From Euprymna scolopes (lineage: Eukaryota > Mollusca > Cephalopoda > Sepiida > Sepiolidae), in assembly GCA_024364805.1 (NCBI GenBank), contig CM044501.1, forward strand, positions 113,586,145 to 113,650,144: DNA of 64,000 nt. Direction: 5' to 3'. Of this stretch, positions 24,578 to 35,144 are shown piece after piece. Position numbers and translations under genes: made by a program. Under the pieces are notes generated by a model. It did not search any database and had not been told where the DNA came from. It worked only from the letters and a program-made list of their open reading frames with translations. The number at the start of each line of letters is the position of its first letter. Position 1 is the stretch's first letter.

Positions 24578-25008
24578 TACTAGCATGGGTGCCCGGCGTT
24601 GCTCGGGTGTTTGGAGGTGTATGCTGTGCAAAAAAAAAAAAAAAAAATGGTTAATTTTTTAAAACTTTGACCCTTATTATGACCCCTTAAAATTTATAGT
24701 TTCGGGCTCAAATCACTTTATTAAGTTAGATCCAGGTTCAAGGAACCTATATCTAAAATTTCAAGTGTCTAGACCCAAAATTGTCAGAGGAGTTTGGTAG
24801 AGTTCTTAAAGGTCAAATCGTTGAAATTTGACCCCTTAACAGCCAAATTTCTGGCTGACACCCGTCACATCGATTTTCACAAATCTCAGTACCCGGTATT
24901 TCAAATTTCGAGTCTATAGACTAAAAATTGACAGAGTTATTGCGTAGAGAAATGTACACAGACAGACAGACAGACAGACAGACACGTTCACTTTTATAGA
25001 TATATAGA
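24578..25008 (+). mobile_element. retroposon of the CCCGGCGTTGCC group with ACAG tail
   Basis: Starts TACTAGCATGGGTGCCCGGC and GTTGCTCGGG, ends in an (ACAG)n run (24957-24982) and TTTATAGATATATAGAT. Its body is repeated in reverse at 38790-39240. Confidence 0.65.
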
Positions 25009-25182
25009 TTTACTTTGCCTCCCCACGAGGGCAGGGTTAGTTGATTAAAACTCTATTTTTATAATAATTACAATAGGAGTTCCAGATTTGGAATACATAA
25101 CGTAGATAATAGCTATATATCAATAACAAGGTGATTATTTCTGAAAATAAATTTAACTATTGAAAGAAAAAACTAATATTTT

Positions 25183-25479
25183 GTATTATTTGGACGACTA
25201 TTCTATTCTTGGATCTTTCACATTTCGGTTGATATAACCTACCTTCTTCAGGCATACCATGTCAAACTCTAGAATCTCTCTGGAATTTCCAACTAAACCC
25301 GTTATTTGATCCACAGGCGTATTTTATTCTTGTTCCGTCAATCCTTATCTGGTAGAAGTCTTAGATAATTCATAATTGTATTCTTAGTATTGCTAAGGAA
25401 TGAGCTAAGGAACTTACAAAAGACTGGCACTTAGAACTGATTATTATGTTGCACTTTTATCCGTTGTATCATGGATTCT
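25183..25479 (-). mobile_element. SINE-1, minus strand, nearly full length
   Basis: Tail at the left (TATTATTTGGACGACTATTC, inverse) and head at the right (inverse of ATCCATGATACAACGGATAA). The body contains the inverse of GACGGAACAAGAATA. Confidence 0.7.
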
Positions 25480-25544
25480 TAAAAAAAAAAAATTCTTACA
25501 CATAACTTCTGTTTTGTTATTTGTTTTTTCAGAAATTTCAGTCC

Positions 25545-26005
25545 TTAGAATGAAACCTATTTTCAAAACAAAAATACAGAAAAATCTTTAAAACATCTCT
25601 GTGTACGTCCCCATTGCGGAACAAAGTTGTCATATTCCAAAAATAATATAAATTAATCAAGTATTATTATTATTTTTTTTACTAAGAAAATCAAATTTTA
25701 TTAGTAAGCAAAAAGGGACTTTCTCGCATCCCAATCTTGAAAAAAGGGGTAAGATAAGTACACAATAATTCAAACTTGCAAGATATATAATATAAGATAT
25801 AATATTAACAATTTCACATTGATTGCTAAAAATCGTAAATTTTAATTTTCTTAGTAAAAAAAAAAAAAAATACTCGATCAGTGTCTATGATTTTTGGAAT
25901 ATGACATTTTTGTTCCGTTTTGTCTATGTACATCATAAAGATATTTTCAGTGATTTGGTTTTTAAAATAGATTTAATTCTAAATGTTCTCTTGATTTTCA
26001 GTTTG
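25545..26005. mobile_element. inverted-repeat MITE, family with 61853
   Basis: Left arm has AAACCTATTTTCAAAAC and CATATTCCAAAAATAAT; the right arm has the inverse. The same arms occur at 61853-62248, which defines the family. The ends of this copy are worn, so boundaries are approximate. Confidence 0.65.
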
Positions 26006-26924
26006 AATATTTAAAGGAACAATAAAATAGATTTTTTTTTATTTTTACCAATTTACAATTAACAGTGTGACAAATAATGTAAGATTATGCAATACTAATG
26101 ATGTTATATTCGTAACGATTGGAAGAAATAGATTGTTGACAATTCATCTCTCTTTATTTTTACATTTACTTTCCACCATGATCGTTTTTTTTTTTTTTTT
26201 TTTTTTTGTTGTTTTTTATTCAATTTTTTTTTTGTGTTATTGATGCACAAGGCTGACTCCCTTTTCCCTCCTTTTTTTTCTTAGCCTTCCAACGTGTGTT
26301 GCTTCTCTCCATGTTTGTATAGAATGTTTTTCCCTTTCCCTTTGGAATCGACCATTCCCCCTCCCCCTACCACCCTCACTTCAAAAAGTCTGATGATGAG
26401 TACTATCCTCTGCTAGGTAAATCAACTATTGCATCTTCCAACCTTTTACCTTAGGCTTATCTTCGCATCCCCTTCCCTTCCAGTCTCCTCCTTCTTTTTT
26501 TTTTTTTTTTTTTAATTCCTTTTCCATTCTCTTTTGAAACCAGACATTTCGCTTCTTCTCATATACTTTGACATTTTCTCATTACTCTCATACCAAATTT
26601 ATAAACCAGCCAAGGAACAACTTAGATTTTTTTTTCTAAACAACAGAAATATTTTATAAAAAGGAAAAAGAGAGGGGAAAAAAACTTAACAATATTTCCC
26701 CCCCCTTAAATATGAAGGTAGGTTACAGAAAACTTTGTGCTTATTATTTCCAAGACAATCTCTTTTTTTTTTCTATCAGCAATTTTAACTGTTTTTGTTT
26801 GTATTGCAAATTCAAGTAAACCTGAGCCATGTTTTTTTTCTCTTTTGTGTACCTTTTTATTTTGTGTGTATTTTACTACAAAACTTTGCTTAATAGATTG
26901 TTAATTGTTTACTATAAGTTGTGG

Positions 26925-27062
26925 CGTATATTATTTTGATTATGTGAACTACTGTTTTCGTTTTGGATATTCTCACAACCTTTCTACCTGTAGTTTCCAA
27001 GCTTCTTCAGGTGAGTCTTGTCAGATTGGACTCTGGGATATTTGTCAAACTGGGACAGAGGG
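26925..27062 (-). mobile_element. SINE-1 tail fragment
   Basis: Inverse of the tail: ATTATTTTGATTATG, GAACTACTGTTTTCG, TTCTCACAACCTTTC and CTTCTTCAGGTGAGTCTTGT. Truncated before the body and adjoined by the hAT MITE at 27088. Confidence 0.55.
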
Positions 27063-27087
27063 AGGGAGTAACGGTGCTTGTTATGGT

Positions 27088-27264
27088 TAGGGCTATGACA
27101 ACAGAATATTCTTTTCATTGGTCTGACTCTCGAGTATATATTCAACACAGACACAGTTAATCAACTGAGAACCACATCACCCTATATAAAAGCATATAAG
27201 ATATCAACGGATACACATTTGAGAGTCAAAACAATGAAAAGAATATGCTGTTGTCATAGCCCTA
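27088..27264. mobile_element. hAT-type MITE, family 2 (177 bp)
   Basis: Ends TAGGGCTATGACAACAG and CTGTTGTCATAGCCCTA. Flanks GTTATGGT (27080-27087) and GTTATGAT (27265-27272) match at 7 of 8 bases. Same internal sequence as the copy at 3094, so the family is real. Confidence 0.85.
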
Positions 27265-27273
27265 GTTATGATA

Positions 27274-27550
27274 GTCGACAGATCGATTTTATATATATGT
27301 TGTTTCAAGCAAAAACAATATTACATACTTAATTGTTATGCGGAAAATAGTAATATATCCAAAAATTACAAAAAAATCATAGAGTAGAAAGTTATTTATA
27401 GTTAAGTTATTTTACAGAAAATTGGATAAAATTGCATTTTTCTTAGATGTTATAAAGTCGGCAGTTGGAGGCTATATGCAAGGGACATAACTCCGATGGA
27501 ATATTGTAGATTGTGTCATGGGTGCAATATTTGTTATTTATAACAATAGA

Positions 27551-27615
<65 letters not shown>

Positions 27616-27744
27616 CACAATAGCAGTTGTTCTCCTCGATGAATTTTCGTAATTTTTGGATAAATTACTATTTCCGACATGACAACTTAGTACGTAATAT
27701 TGTTTTTGCTTAAAGCAATATATAAAAAAAATCAATTTGTCGAC
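27274..27744. mobile_element. inverted-repeat MITE with TA flanks
   Basis: Arms of about 100 bases, left from GTCGACAGATCG and right ending CAATTTGTCGAC, share AAGCAAAAACAATATTAC and AATTTATCCAAAAATTAC in inverted order. Flanked by TA on each side, as in Tc1/mariner insertions. Contains a (TA)n tract at 27554-27614. It starts two bases after the target duplication of the adjacent hAT MITE. Confidence 0.65.
27554..27614. repeat. (TA)n microsatellite inside a MITE
   Basis: About 60 bases of TA within the element at 27274-27744. Confidence 0.95.
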
Positions 27745-27849
27745 TATATCTTAACCAGCACCAGTTACACATAAAAAAAACAAGAACTGGTTTAAGGTTT
27801 CCCTACAATTCATACGAGAATTGTTTACAAGGATCTGTGGGGCATCAAA

Positions 27850-28140
27850 TATAAGTGCTAAATCAAAATCACGTCTAAGTGAGAGTCTTCTAGAAGTTGA
27901 AGGTTCAATGCTCAATACAGGCGATTTAAAGAATACAATATTGAATTACTTAAAACTTCTATCCGGTCATGGTTGACGGAACGAGAGCAAGCTACCCCCT
28001 GTGGATTAAATAAAGGGTTTTGTTTGAAGCTTGATACATTCTCACACTCGAAAAGAAATACCTGAAAAGTTACATCGGCTGAAACGTTGTGAAAACAATA
28101 TCAAAGATGAAAGCAATAGTCTGAATAATCCAAATTATGA
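27850..28140 (+). mobile_element. SINE-1 copy
   Basis: Has TAAGTGCTAAATCA, B-box region GAAGGTTCAATGCTCAATAC, body GGTCATGGTTGACGGAACGA and tail TACATCGGCTGAAACGTTGT. The hairpin part of the tail is deleted (CCTGAAAAGTTACATC). Confidence 0.7.
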
Positions 28141-28425
28141 ATCCTTATCTCCAAAATTTCCAAATTTTATATTTACATATTTTTCAATGTTTATGCACGA
28201 TTAAAATCTTGGAAATGTTGATTAATTTTATTTTTCTATGCTTTATTTGTTAATTATTGACATTATTTTATCGTTATAGGATAGGAATATTTGGTGTTTA
28301 AGGCCGTTTTTTTTTTTTTTTTTTTTTTAAATAAAGCACAAACAAAAAATTTTTCCTTATTAATTGTTTTTTTAAATTTATGAAAATGCAAAAAATAAAA
28401 TGGTTTTCAAAGGACTTCTGAGCTA

Positions 28426-28505
28426 TTGGCCCATTCGACATAATGGTACAAGTGTTTGCTAATGAGCTGAGAGACCAGGGTTCAGTCCTCGGTCAGGTCA
28501 TACCA
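28426..28505 (+). repeat. tRNA-like sequence (SINE head or tRNA pseudogene)
   Basis: Contains CATTCGACATAATGGTACAA (A-box-like) and ACCAGGGTTCAGTCCTCGG (good B box). No matching acceptor stem could be drawn, so not a functional tRNA. Confidence 0.4.
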
Positions 28506-28784
28506 AAGTTACTTGATTCCCCCTTAGTCAACCTTTATTTCATTTCAGTCAAAAAATATTACATTTGTATTTTTACAGAATTTCATCAATTGGAATAGAA
28601 ATTATTTTTGTATAACCTTAAAAGCAACATTTCTACATACAAATTGTTTTGTTTTTATACTAAACAAAATGAAATTATATTTTCACCATCAAAGAATATT
28701 TAATGTCTGAGATATCGACTTCAGATTCCAAATAAAACTTTTTGTTGCTTAAATTTAATGAACAGAATTTCTTGATCTATTTAT

Positions 28785-28985
28785 TTTCCTCCCCACGAGG
28801 GAAGACTTAAATGTAAGGTTAGCTTTTAATGTGTGTGGGGGGATCCAGCTCCTCAACAGAAGGTACTCAAGATTGGCACAAAATAAAAATTACTTCAGTC
28901 TAGAAGGATTTCTCTATCACTGATTGACGACAGAATTGATGAAGTGTATCAGAACAGATAATACACTTTGCTCCTAGGTAGAAAA
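28785..28985 (+). repeat. Rep-D copy
   Basis: CCTCCCCACGAGGGAAGACT at the start, GAAGGATTTCTCTATCACTG in the middle and AGATAATACACTTTGCTCCT at the end. A 30-base scrap of the family start is also at 25017-25045. Confidence 0.65.
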
Positions 28986-29014
28986 TATATAACCTAGAAC
29001 TTCAGCGTTTGTGT

Positions 29015-29410
29015 TAAATTTAGAGTACCACTCTAAAAATTGAACATGAAAATTTTGTATTCAGCTGATATATTAATTTGATTATCCCCTTCCCCTCAAA
29101 AAGTAAGAATTATTTTAGAGGGTAGTAAAGAAATAATGGTGAAATATCGGCTCTAAAGGAATCAGTTTATGCTAAACTTGCATAGCAAACTGAGCACCCC
29201 TAGAAAAACTGAACATTAAAAATTTCAATCTTCTGTTTCATTGTTATTAACCTGAAAATTTTGTCTTCAGTCAATATAGTAATTTGATCACCCCCCCCCT
29301 AAAAAAAACCATTTTAGTGAGTAATTTTAAAAAATTATAAGGGAAATATTTTAGAATTTTTATACTTAAATAAAGGAATGAATAACCCTTCTAAAAATTG
29401 AACACTGGAA
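29015..29410 (+). repeat. diverged tandem duplication, about 200-base unit
   Basis: CTCTAAAAATTGAACATG, then ATTTTGTATTCAGCTGATAT and a C-rich run, recur as CTAGAAAAACTGAACATT, ATTTTGTCTTCAGTCAATAT and a C run, then again as CTAAAAATTGAACACT. Old tandem array of about two units. Confidence 0.5.
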
Positions 29411-29616
29411 ACAAACAATTGAGTGAGATTTGATGACAACGAAAAGAAACTGAAAGGATGCTGTGGATCTGGCTTTAGATCGGAAACAATGGTATACTTT
29501 CACTGCTTCATGCATCACAGGACGCGAGAGTTCCTAAATCTAAGTAAAAATGCTATTACTAGATGCGAAAAAAGTATGCACATATCATTAGCATTACGAA
29601 AAACGTAATGACTGTT

Positions 29617-29882
29617 TCTGAACTTTTTTTAGATGACGATTGAGAATTTGAGTTATTTGAATCATTCGGACTACTGTTCTCATTTTTAATTTTATTTTCA
29701 CAACGTTTCAGCCAATGTAATCTCTGATCTTATTTTGAGTGTTATTCTTACAATGTTTCGTCTGATTTAAAGATTCCCGAGTTCGATAAGATATACGTGG
29801 AGAAGGTTGGAGGTTACATCGGCCGAAACATAAAATTAACACTCAAGATGAGAACAGTAGTCCAAAGAATTCAAACGTAATT
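29617..29882. mobile_element. SINE-1 tail-to-tail foldback
   Basis: Left inverted tail (CGGACTACTGTTCTCATTTT, CACAACGTTTCAGCCAATGT) meets the direct tail (CGAGTTCGATAAGATATACG, GGTTACATCGGCCGAAACAT, AAGATGAGAACAGTAGTCC). No head. Confidence 0.65.
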
Positions 29883-30619
29883 AATTTAGCCTTAAAATGA
29901 TACCAATATAATTGTACTACCATTCATAGTTCAACAGATATAACGACTTGAAATGTGTCCCAGTACTTCTGTAGTATCATCTTCGATGTATTACTCGTTC
30001 GTTAATGAACATTGAACAAGTGTTTAGTGCAACAACCTACAAATAGTACATCATGGAAAGGCGAAATGGAAGCAGCTCACTTTCATTTTTCGTATTGTAT
30101 AATTAGATTTTCTGCTCATTACTTTCACTTGTTGTAGGTATGTTTTTTTTTTTTTTGTAGCGGAACAGATTGACATGTGTTATTATTAAGCACAGTTGAA
30201 AGTTGTATGTAATTGTCAACTTTTAATTAGTTGTGTGAAGTCAGAGGTTTGGGAAGGAGTCAGTAAAATTAATGAAAATACTAAGGAATCAGAATACGAA
30301 CTTTTTAATCTCCAAAGAATCAGCAAACAGTCAGAATATTGCAATATTTTAAAGGAAAGAGGCTGTCGGATATTTTTGAATTTTGAGTCGAAGTCTGAAT
30401 CTTTTAAATCCTAAGAATTGTAGTCGAAGCTTATACCTTCGGACATTGCAACCCGGCTTTTCATAACCATTATCAACAAAAAACGAACAAACAAATGCAC
30501 CATTTGTCTTTTTTCTGCATTTTTGTTTTTTCAATTAGGTTGTATTCTGGACTTGCAACGAGAAAAGCAACAAAAAATCAAATATCTAAAAGAAAAAAAA
30601 AAAAAAATAATTTTTTTTA

Positions 30620-31255
30620 ATTACATTTTCACCCCAAACAAGGCATCTTGCCACTTAGTTGTAGGGGGCTACTATCAGGGACATAGGCATCAGGGGTACT
30701 GTGTAGGGAGTTGGGCAGCAAGATGTTGATTCATGTTGCACTTGAACTTCTGCATGTCAGTACAGCTGGGGAAGCAGGGACCCGGCAGGGAATTCCAAAG
30801 TCTAGCTGTCCACGGGAAGAAACTACTGGAGTAGAAGGCTCTCTTACATCTAGAGATCTCTACTGTGAAGGGGTGGGATTTAGCTGCTTGTCGGGTTTGT
30901 CGGAGGTATTTACGTCGAGGGGGCACAAGTGCTTACAGTTCGTCAGAGCATTCACCGTTAAAGTACTTGTAGAAAAGGCAGAGGGATGCAACATTTCGTC
31001 GATGGGACAGGGGCTAAAGTTTAGACGTCAGTTCAGGACCTATCAGATTGGTGACTCTCTTTTGAACGTTGTCTAGGAGCGAGAGACTAGTGGCGGATGC
31101 ACCAGCCCAAATATGGCAACAATACTCCATACATGGGCGAATGGTGGCCTTGTAGAGGTATAGGATACTTTCGGGTGTTAATATCTTTCTAGCACGGTTG
31201 GGAGAACCTACCTTCTTCGCAGCGGTCCTGGCGATACTCTTGATGTAATTGTTAT
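30620..31255 (-). mobile_element. LINE-A 3' fragment, relatively well kept
   Basis: Minus strand encodes ILYLYKATIRPCMEYCCHIW, SLSLLDNVQKRVTNLIGPEL and ARLWNSLPGPCFPSCTDMQK in two frames. Begins within the KSIARTAAKKVGS region and ends with the poly-A (T run near 30605-30618 on the plus strand). Confidence 0.75.
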
Positions 31256-31749
31256 ATATATAATATATAAAATAAAAATACATCTGGACAACACCAAGTA
31301 CAGCTAACGTACACCCATTAATTCCTACTTGCATTTTGATTCTTTTTTCTCATGTTAAATCTAATGAAATACAATTTATTTGATAAAAATCTAGCAAAAA
31401 GGTTCAACAAGTAATGTAAAGAGATAGAAACCATTTACATCCCCGTCCGTACAAATGTTTTTTGAAGGCCACCTTAAACCCGAATGTGATAGTCATTGCC
31501 ACGCTCTCCTGGTGGGTTGTTCCACGGAGCATAAACATAAAAAATACTTTCTTTTGAGACGAAAATGACATTAATACAGTTTTTATGGATAGTCACAAAG
31601 ACTGCATCTTGACGCTGAAGTGAAACCCTCTTCGTAAGCTAGATTTAAATTCCTGTTCATGATGTTGTAAATTAGAATCAAGTCTCCCCACATCATCAAG
31701 TAGTTCAAGTAAAAACAGATTTAGTCTTTGAAGCCATTCTTTGTACATA

Positions 31750-31965
31750 TTTACTTGCCTCCCCACGAGGGCAGAGTTACACACAGTGTCGTTTTTTAAT
31801 GTGGAGAAAATCCAGCTCCCCACAAAGGAGCATTCTGGATAGGAACAAAAGTTAAAAAATGTCTCGGCCAAGAAGGATTTCTCTTCCACTGAGTGAGGAC
31901 AGAAAAGATGAAGTGTAGTATCAGAACAGATACTATACTTTGCTCCTAGCCAAAAAGCCAAGTAT
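31750..31965 (+). repeat. Rep-D copy, longest
   Basis: TGCCTCCCCACGAGGGCAGA to CAGATACTATACTTTGCTCC, with the insert CAGCTCCCCACAAAGGAGCA also seen in the copies at 28785 and 34975. Confidence 0.7.
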
Positions 31966-32140
31966 GAAAATGTCTTCTATTCTTTGTTGGTAAGTGTGGA
32001 GAGTCCCATCACCATCCTCGTTGCTAACCACCATTGAACATGATTGCTATCGTTTTGTAGATAAGGATTTTATTTATTTATTTTTTAATCTGTGAATCTT
32101 ATGCTTTTTAATTAATTGAATTAATTTCTTTCTTTTTCAG

Positions 32141-32198
32141 AATTACCGTTTGGTTGGGAAAAGGTAGAAGACACTCATTATGGAACTTATTATATCGA
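32141..32198 (+). CDS. MAGI: MAGI exon, first half of WW domain 2
   Basis: Read after a two-base split codon, the exon encodes LPFGWEKVEDTHYGTYYID, the N-terminal half of the second WW domain of MAGI scaffolds, with the leading LP and the first signature Trp (GWE). MAGI proteins sit at cell junctions and synapses and bind proline-rich PPxY partners through WW domains. The acceptor is a good pyrimidine tract ending TTTTTCAG at 32140 and the donor is GA|GTAAGT after 32198. The exon ends two bases into a codon (GA), which the next exon completes with C to give Asp. Intron placement inside WW2 is as I would expect for MAGI genes. The WW1 exon was not found upstream in the window. The start codon lies outside the window. 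Confidence 0.92.
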
Positions 32199-32219
32199 GT
32201 AAGTAATCTACGTTGCTAT

Positions 32220-32455
32220 TAGTATTGGGAGGATTAATCGGGATCGGAAAAAAAAAATTGGAACATTTTGAGGAATAGTTAAAATTTCCGATGCCCAAAA
32301 CGATTCTTTTAATGTTTTTATTTTTTATTTCTTTGTTTTTGTTTAAAACTTAATTTTCTGTTGCTCATCGTATTAATGATAAAATGATAAATATTTATTG
32401 ATTTGAAGCTATCAGTAAAACTAAAATTTATAAATCACAACATCAATTAATGAAA
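32220..32455. mobile_element. hAT-type MITE, family 1, 3'-truncated
   Basis: Starts TAGTATTGGGAGGATTAATC and follows the family up to the CTAAAATTTATAAATCAC region, then the similarity stops. It begins 22 bases after the donor of the WW2 exon. Confidence 0.65.
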
Positions 32456-33125
32456 GTGGGAACAAAATGGATTCGAACTTGTGTTCTTATCCACTTCACA
32501 CACACACATATACACACACACACACATTTAAGAAGAAAGAAAATATTGAAAAATGTACATTTTTCTTGACGACCCTTGACACTGAAATCCAGATATAAAA
32601 TAATGAACTCAAGTCTCTTGACACCTTGAATGAATCGTTGACCTTGGAAATTAAAAAAAAAATGTTTTTCTGTTTACTTAGTATTATAGTTTGTGATTAA
32701 TGAAAAAGAAAGCAAAAATAAAATAACTTTAATTTTTTAAGTCTTCATAAAGTAATTGTTTATTTACAAATAAGTTGATTTGTTTTAATGCTTTTTTCCC
32801 CCACTATAACTGATTTGTTTATACTTTTATACTGCCGCTTTAGAAATAAAAATGCTTCTTTTGGAATAAATTATGACTATAAGTTTTCACAATATACAGG
32901 TTTGCATATGTCTGAAGCAATTCAGATTTCAAACAAAAATTCAAGCTGCAAAGTGTCCTAACAAAATTTCAATTCATGAACGATGCCAGCAGCAATAGAA
33001 GCATACCATCAGATGAAATGGTAACAACTTTGTGCAGAATTGCCACTCTTGGATTTTTAGATCCAAACCTGTATTTTTTTTTTTTTTTTTTAAGAACAGT
33101 ATTTTTAAATACCTGCATTAAATGT

Positions 33126-33245
33126 AGGAGAAAGAGTTTACTTTCGGCAGTCTCATAACTCTTGCTTCCCTTCTTTTATCTTTTAATCCTCACATTCCAT
33201 CAGCGATGTTTCTGACAAAAGAGGGGAAGAATTGCTGTTTCCTGG
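33126..33245 (+). repeat. unclassified repeat, partner of 50592-50700
   Basis: TCCTCACATTCCATCAGCGA, TGTTTCTGACAAAAGAGGGG and GAAGAATTGCTGTTTCCTGG recur at 50632-50690 with few changes. Confidence 0.5.
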
Positions 33246-33322
33246 GTCAGAATCTATTCATCTAATACTTATTCTGGGCTATTTTTGACCTTGAAGTAGT
33301 ATTTTATTTTACTTTTTTTGTT

Positions 33323-33324
<2 letters not shown>

Positions 33325-33384
<60 letters not shown>

Positions 33385-33445
33385 TAGGCATCACCACTTA
33401 TCAAGGCCAAGAGGCCACTCAAGGATAAGGGTTCTTACGTCAAGT
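33325..33445 (-). mobile_element. LINE-B 3' tail with long poly-A
   Basis: Minus strand AACCCTTATCCTTGAGTGGC, CTTGGCCTTGATAAGTGG, then an A run of about 56 (T run 33325-33380 on the plus strand), the longest mononucleotide run seen here. Confidence 0.65.
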
Positions 33446-33617
33446 AGCTTCATACATTATCTGGAATAACTTCCATTTTAAAAAATGCATAAAAAAGTCT
33501 GTATATAAGAAGTAACGAATTAATCTGTTTTACATTATTTTCAAAGGAGAAAATATTACTTGGTTTTCAAAACGTTTCAGAACAAATTATGTTCAAAAAC
33601 CGAGGTTCCACTATATA

Positions 33618-33694
33618 TATATACGCGCATAAGCCTGAGGAATCCTAGAGTGGATGAAACGCCGAATATTCAGTGTAGCTTAATCGCCATATAT
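33618..33694 (+). ncRNA. hammerhead ribozyme-like locus, type I
   Basis: All parts of a type I hammerhead occur in order. Core CTGAGGA is at 33635-33641. Stem II is ATCC (33642-45) with GGAT (33652-55), loop TAGAGT. GAA is at 33656-58. Stem III is ACGCCGA (33659-65) with TCAGTGT (33670-76), including one G-T wobble and one C-A mismatch. The cleavage-site triplet is GTA with A at 33677. Stem I is TAAGC (33630-34) with GCTTA (33678-82), then an internal loop, then GCG (33625-27) with CGC (33685-87), then alternating AT on both sides. An internal loop in stem I and a 6-base loop II are typical of natural hammerheads, where they contact each other. The first pair of stem II is A-T rather than the usual G-C, and catalysis is unproven. 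Hammerheads in animal genomes are usually carried by retroelements; the carrier here is not identified. Confidence 0.65.
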
Positions 33695-33812
33695 ATTTTA
33701 TAAATTACTAACTAGCTCTACCTACGTATTGAGCACTTTTGAAGTAAATGCTTAAAGTTTACGCATAAATCTATACTTTCGTATATTAATTTTATGTGAG
33801 TAAATGAAGTAG

Positions 33813-33847
<35 letters not shown>
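33813..33847. repeat. (TA)n microsatellite at a LINE-A 5' junction
   Basis: TA repeat ending where LINE-A similarity begins. Confidence 0.95.
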
Positions 33848-33850
<3 letters not shown>

Positions 33851-34850
33851 TCCTCCTTAAACAATAGGATCATCCAGGCTGTCATTGATGGATGTTCATC
33901 GAAGCAGTATAACATTAATGCGGGAGTGCCTCACAGGTCGATCCTTGGACCACTATTATTCCTGATATTCATCAATGATCTCCCTGATAATATTCTGTCC
34001 GAGATGGGTATATTTGCTGATGATACAATGCTCTATAACATGCACAAGGGAAGAACGGATGTACACTAATCTAAGATAATGGCTGAATTCTTAGAAAATG
34101 ATCTCCAGACTATAGTGGAATGAAGCCGCAAATGGATGGTAACATTTAATGCTAGTAAGACTAAGCTGCTCTCATTTAATAATTACCAGAAGTCTCTCCA
34201 ACCACCGATATCCGTAACAAATAATTCCCTACCTGAAAATTCTTCCTTCAGACTCCTTGGCTTAACATTCACAGGAAATATGAACTGGAACAAATACACT
34301 GAGGATATTGCATAGGCTGCTGCAAGGAAGGTGGGCTCCCTCTATCGTACTAGAAAACTACTCGCACCTGAGAGTATCCTGTACCTCTACAAGGTCACCA
34401 TTCGCTGGTGCATCTACCACCAGTTTCTCCCTTTTGGATAGGGTCCAAAAAAAGGGGTTTCCAATCTAATAGGTCCCACTTTGTCAACTAGGTTTCAACC
34501 CCTGTCCCATCGCCACAATGTTGCATCTCTGTGCCTATTTTACAAGTATTTTAATGGAATGTGCTTTGATGAACTCATTTCACTTGTTCCCCCTCGACAT
34601 ACATATCCCCGACAAACCTGCTTTGCAGCAAAATCACACCCCTTCACTCTTGAGGTCCCTATAAGCCACAAAGCTTTCTACTCAAATAGCTTGACTTTGG
34701 AATTCCCTTCCCGCTACCTGGTTCCCTAACTGTACTGATATGCAGAAGTTTAAATGTAACGTAAACCAACATCTTTGTCCCAATTAGTAGCCTCTTACGT
34801 CCAAGTGGTGATATGCCTTGTTTGGGGTGAACATGAGTAAAAAAAAATAA
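33848..34850 (+). pseudogene. LINE-A, 5'-truncated copy
   Basis: Contains INAGVPHRSILGPLLFLIFI, FADDTMLYNMHKG (intact catalytic FADD), WMVTFNASKTKLLSFNNY, FRLLGLTFTGNMNWNKY and LYLYKVTIR, then the 3' UTR with GCCTTGTTTGGGGTGAACAT. Broken by in-frame stops and a deletion near 34400. It begins at the end of a (TA)n tract. Confidence 0.85.
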
Positions 34851-34974
34851 AAAAATAAAAAATTTTAATTAAAAAAAAAAAAACATATGCCATTTAATGT
34901 TATGTCAAGAATACTTATTACAATTTTAATCAAAATCCATTAAATGATTTTGATTTTAGAAAAATATATACAAA

Positions 34975-35085
34975 AGGGGTATTCTGGATTGGGACAAAAA
35001 TTTTAACTTGCCTCGGTCTAGAAGGACTTCACCTTCACCAACTGAGGACAGAACAGATATCACATTTTGATCTAAGCTTGCAAAT
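34975..35085 (+). repeat. Rep-D copy, 5'-truncated
   Basis: Starts at GGGGTATTCTGGATTGGGAC and ends ACAGATATCACATTTTGATC. Confidence 0.55.
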
Positions 35086-35144
35086 TGAGAAGTGAATAAA
35101 TATAAACTCTCTTAAACTCAATATATTTCATTAACAAACAATTA

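Larger units (their letters stand above)
1..32140. other. repeat-filled intron or 5' flank of MAGI; no gene recognised
   Basis: No exon with recognisable protein similarity was found. I looked for the WW1 motif (LPxxWE and TxWLDP) and guanylate-kinase or PDZ loops without success. Content is interspersed repeats listed separately, microsatellites, and AT-rich DNA. Stretches where I see nothing classifiable include 1-440, 2160-3080 (pyrimidine-rich 2390-2770, then a more complex unclassified stretch 2770-3060), 5780-6360, 7600-8080, 10140-10500, 11220-11640, 11940-12860, 14640-15020, 15660-16520, 17190-18240, 20210-20850, 21660-22230, 23890-24570, 26020-26920 (long T runs and CT-rich DNA), 28140-28420 and 29885-30610. 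Confidence 0.6.
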
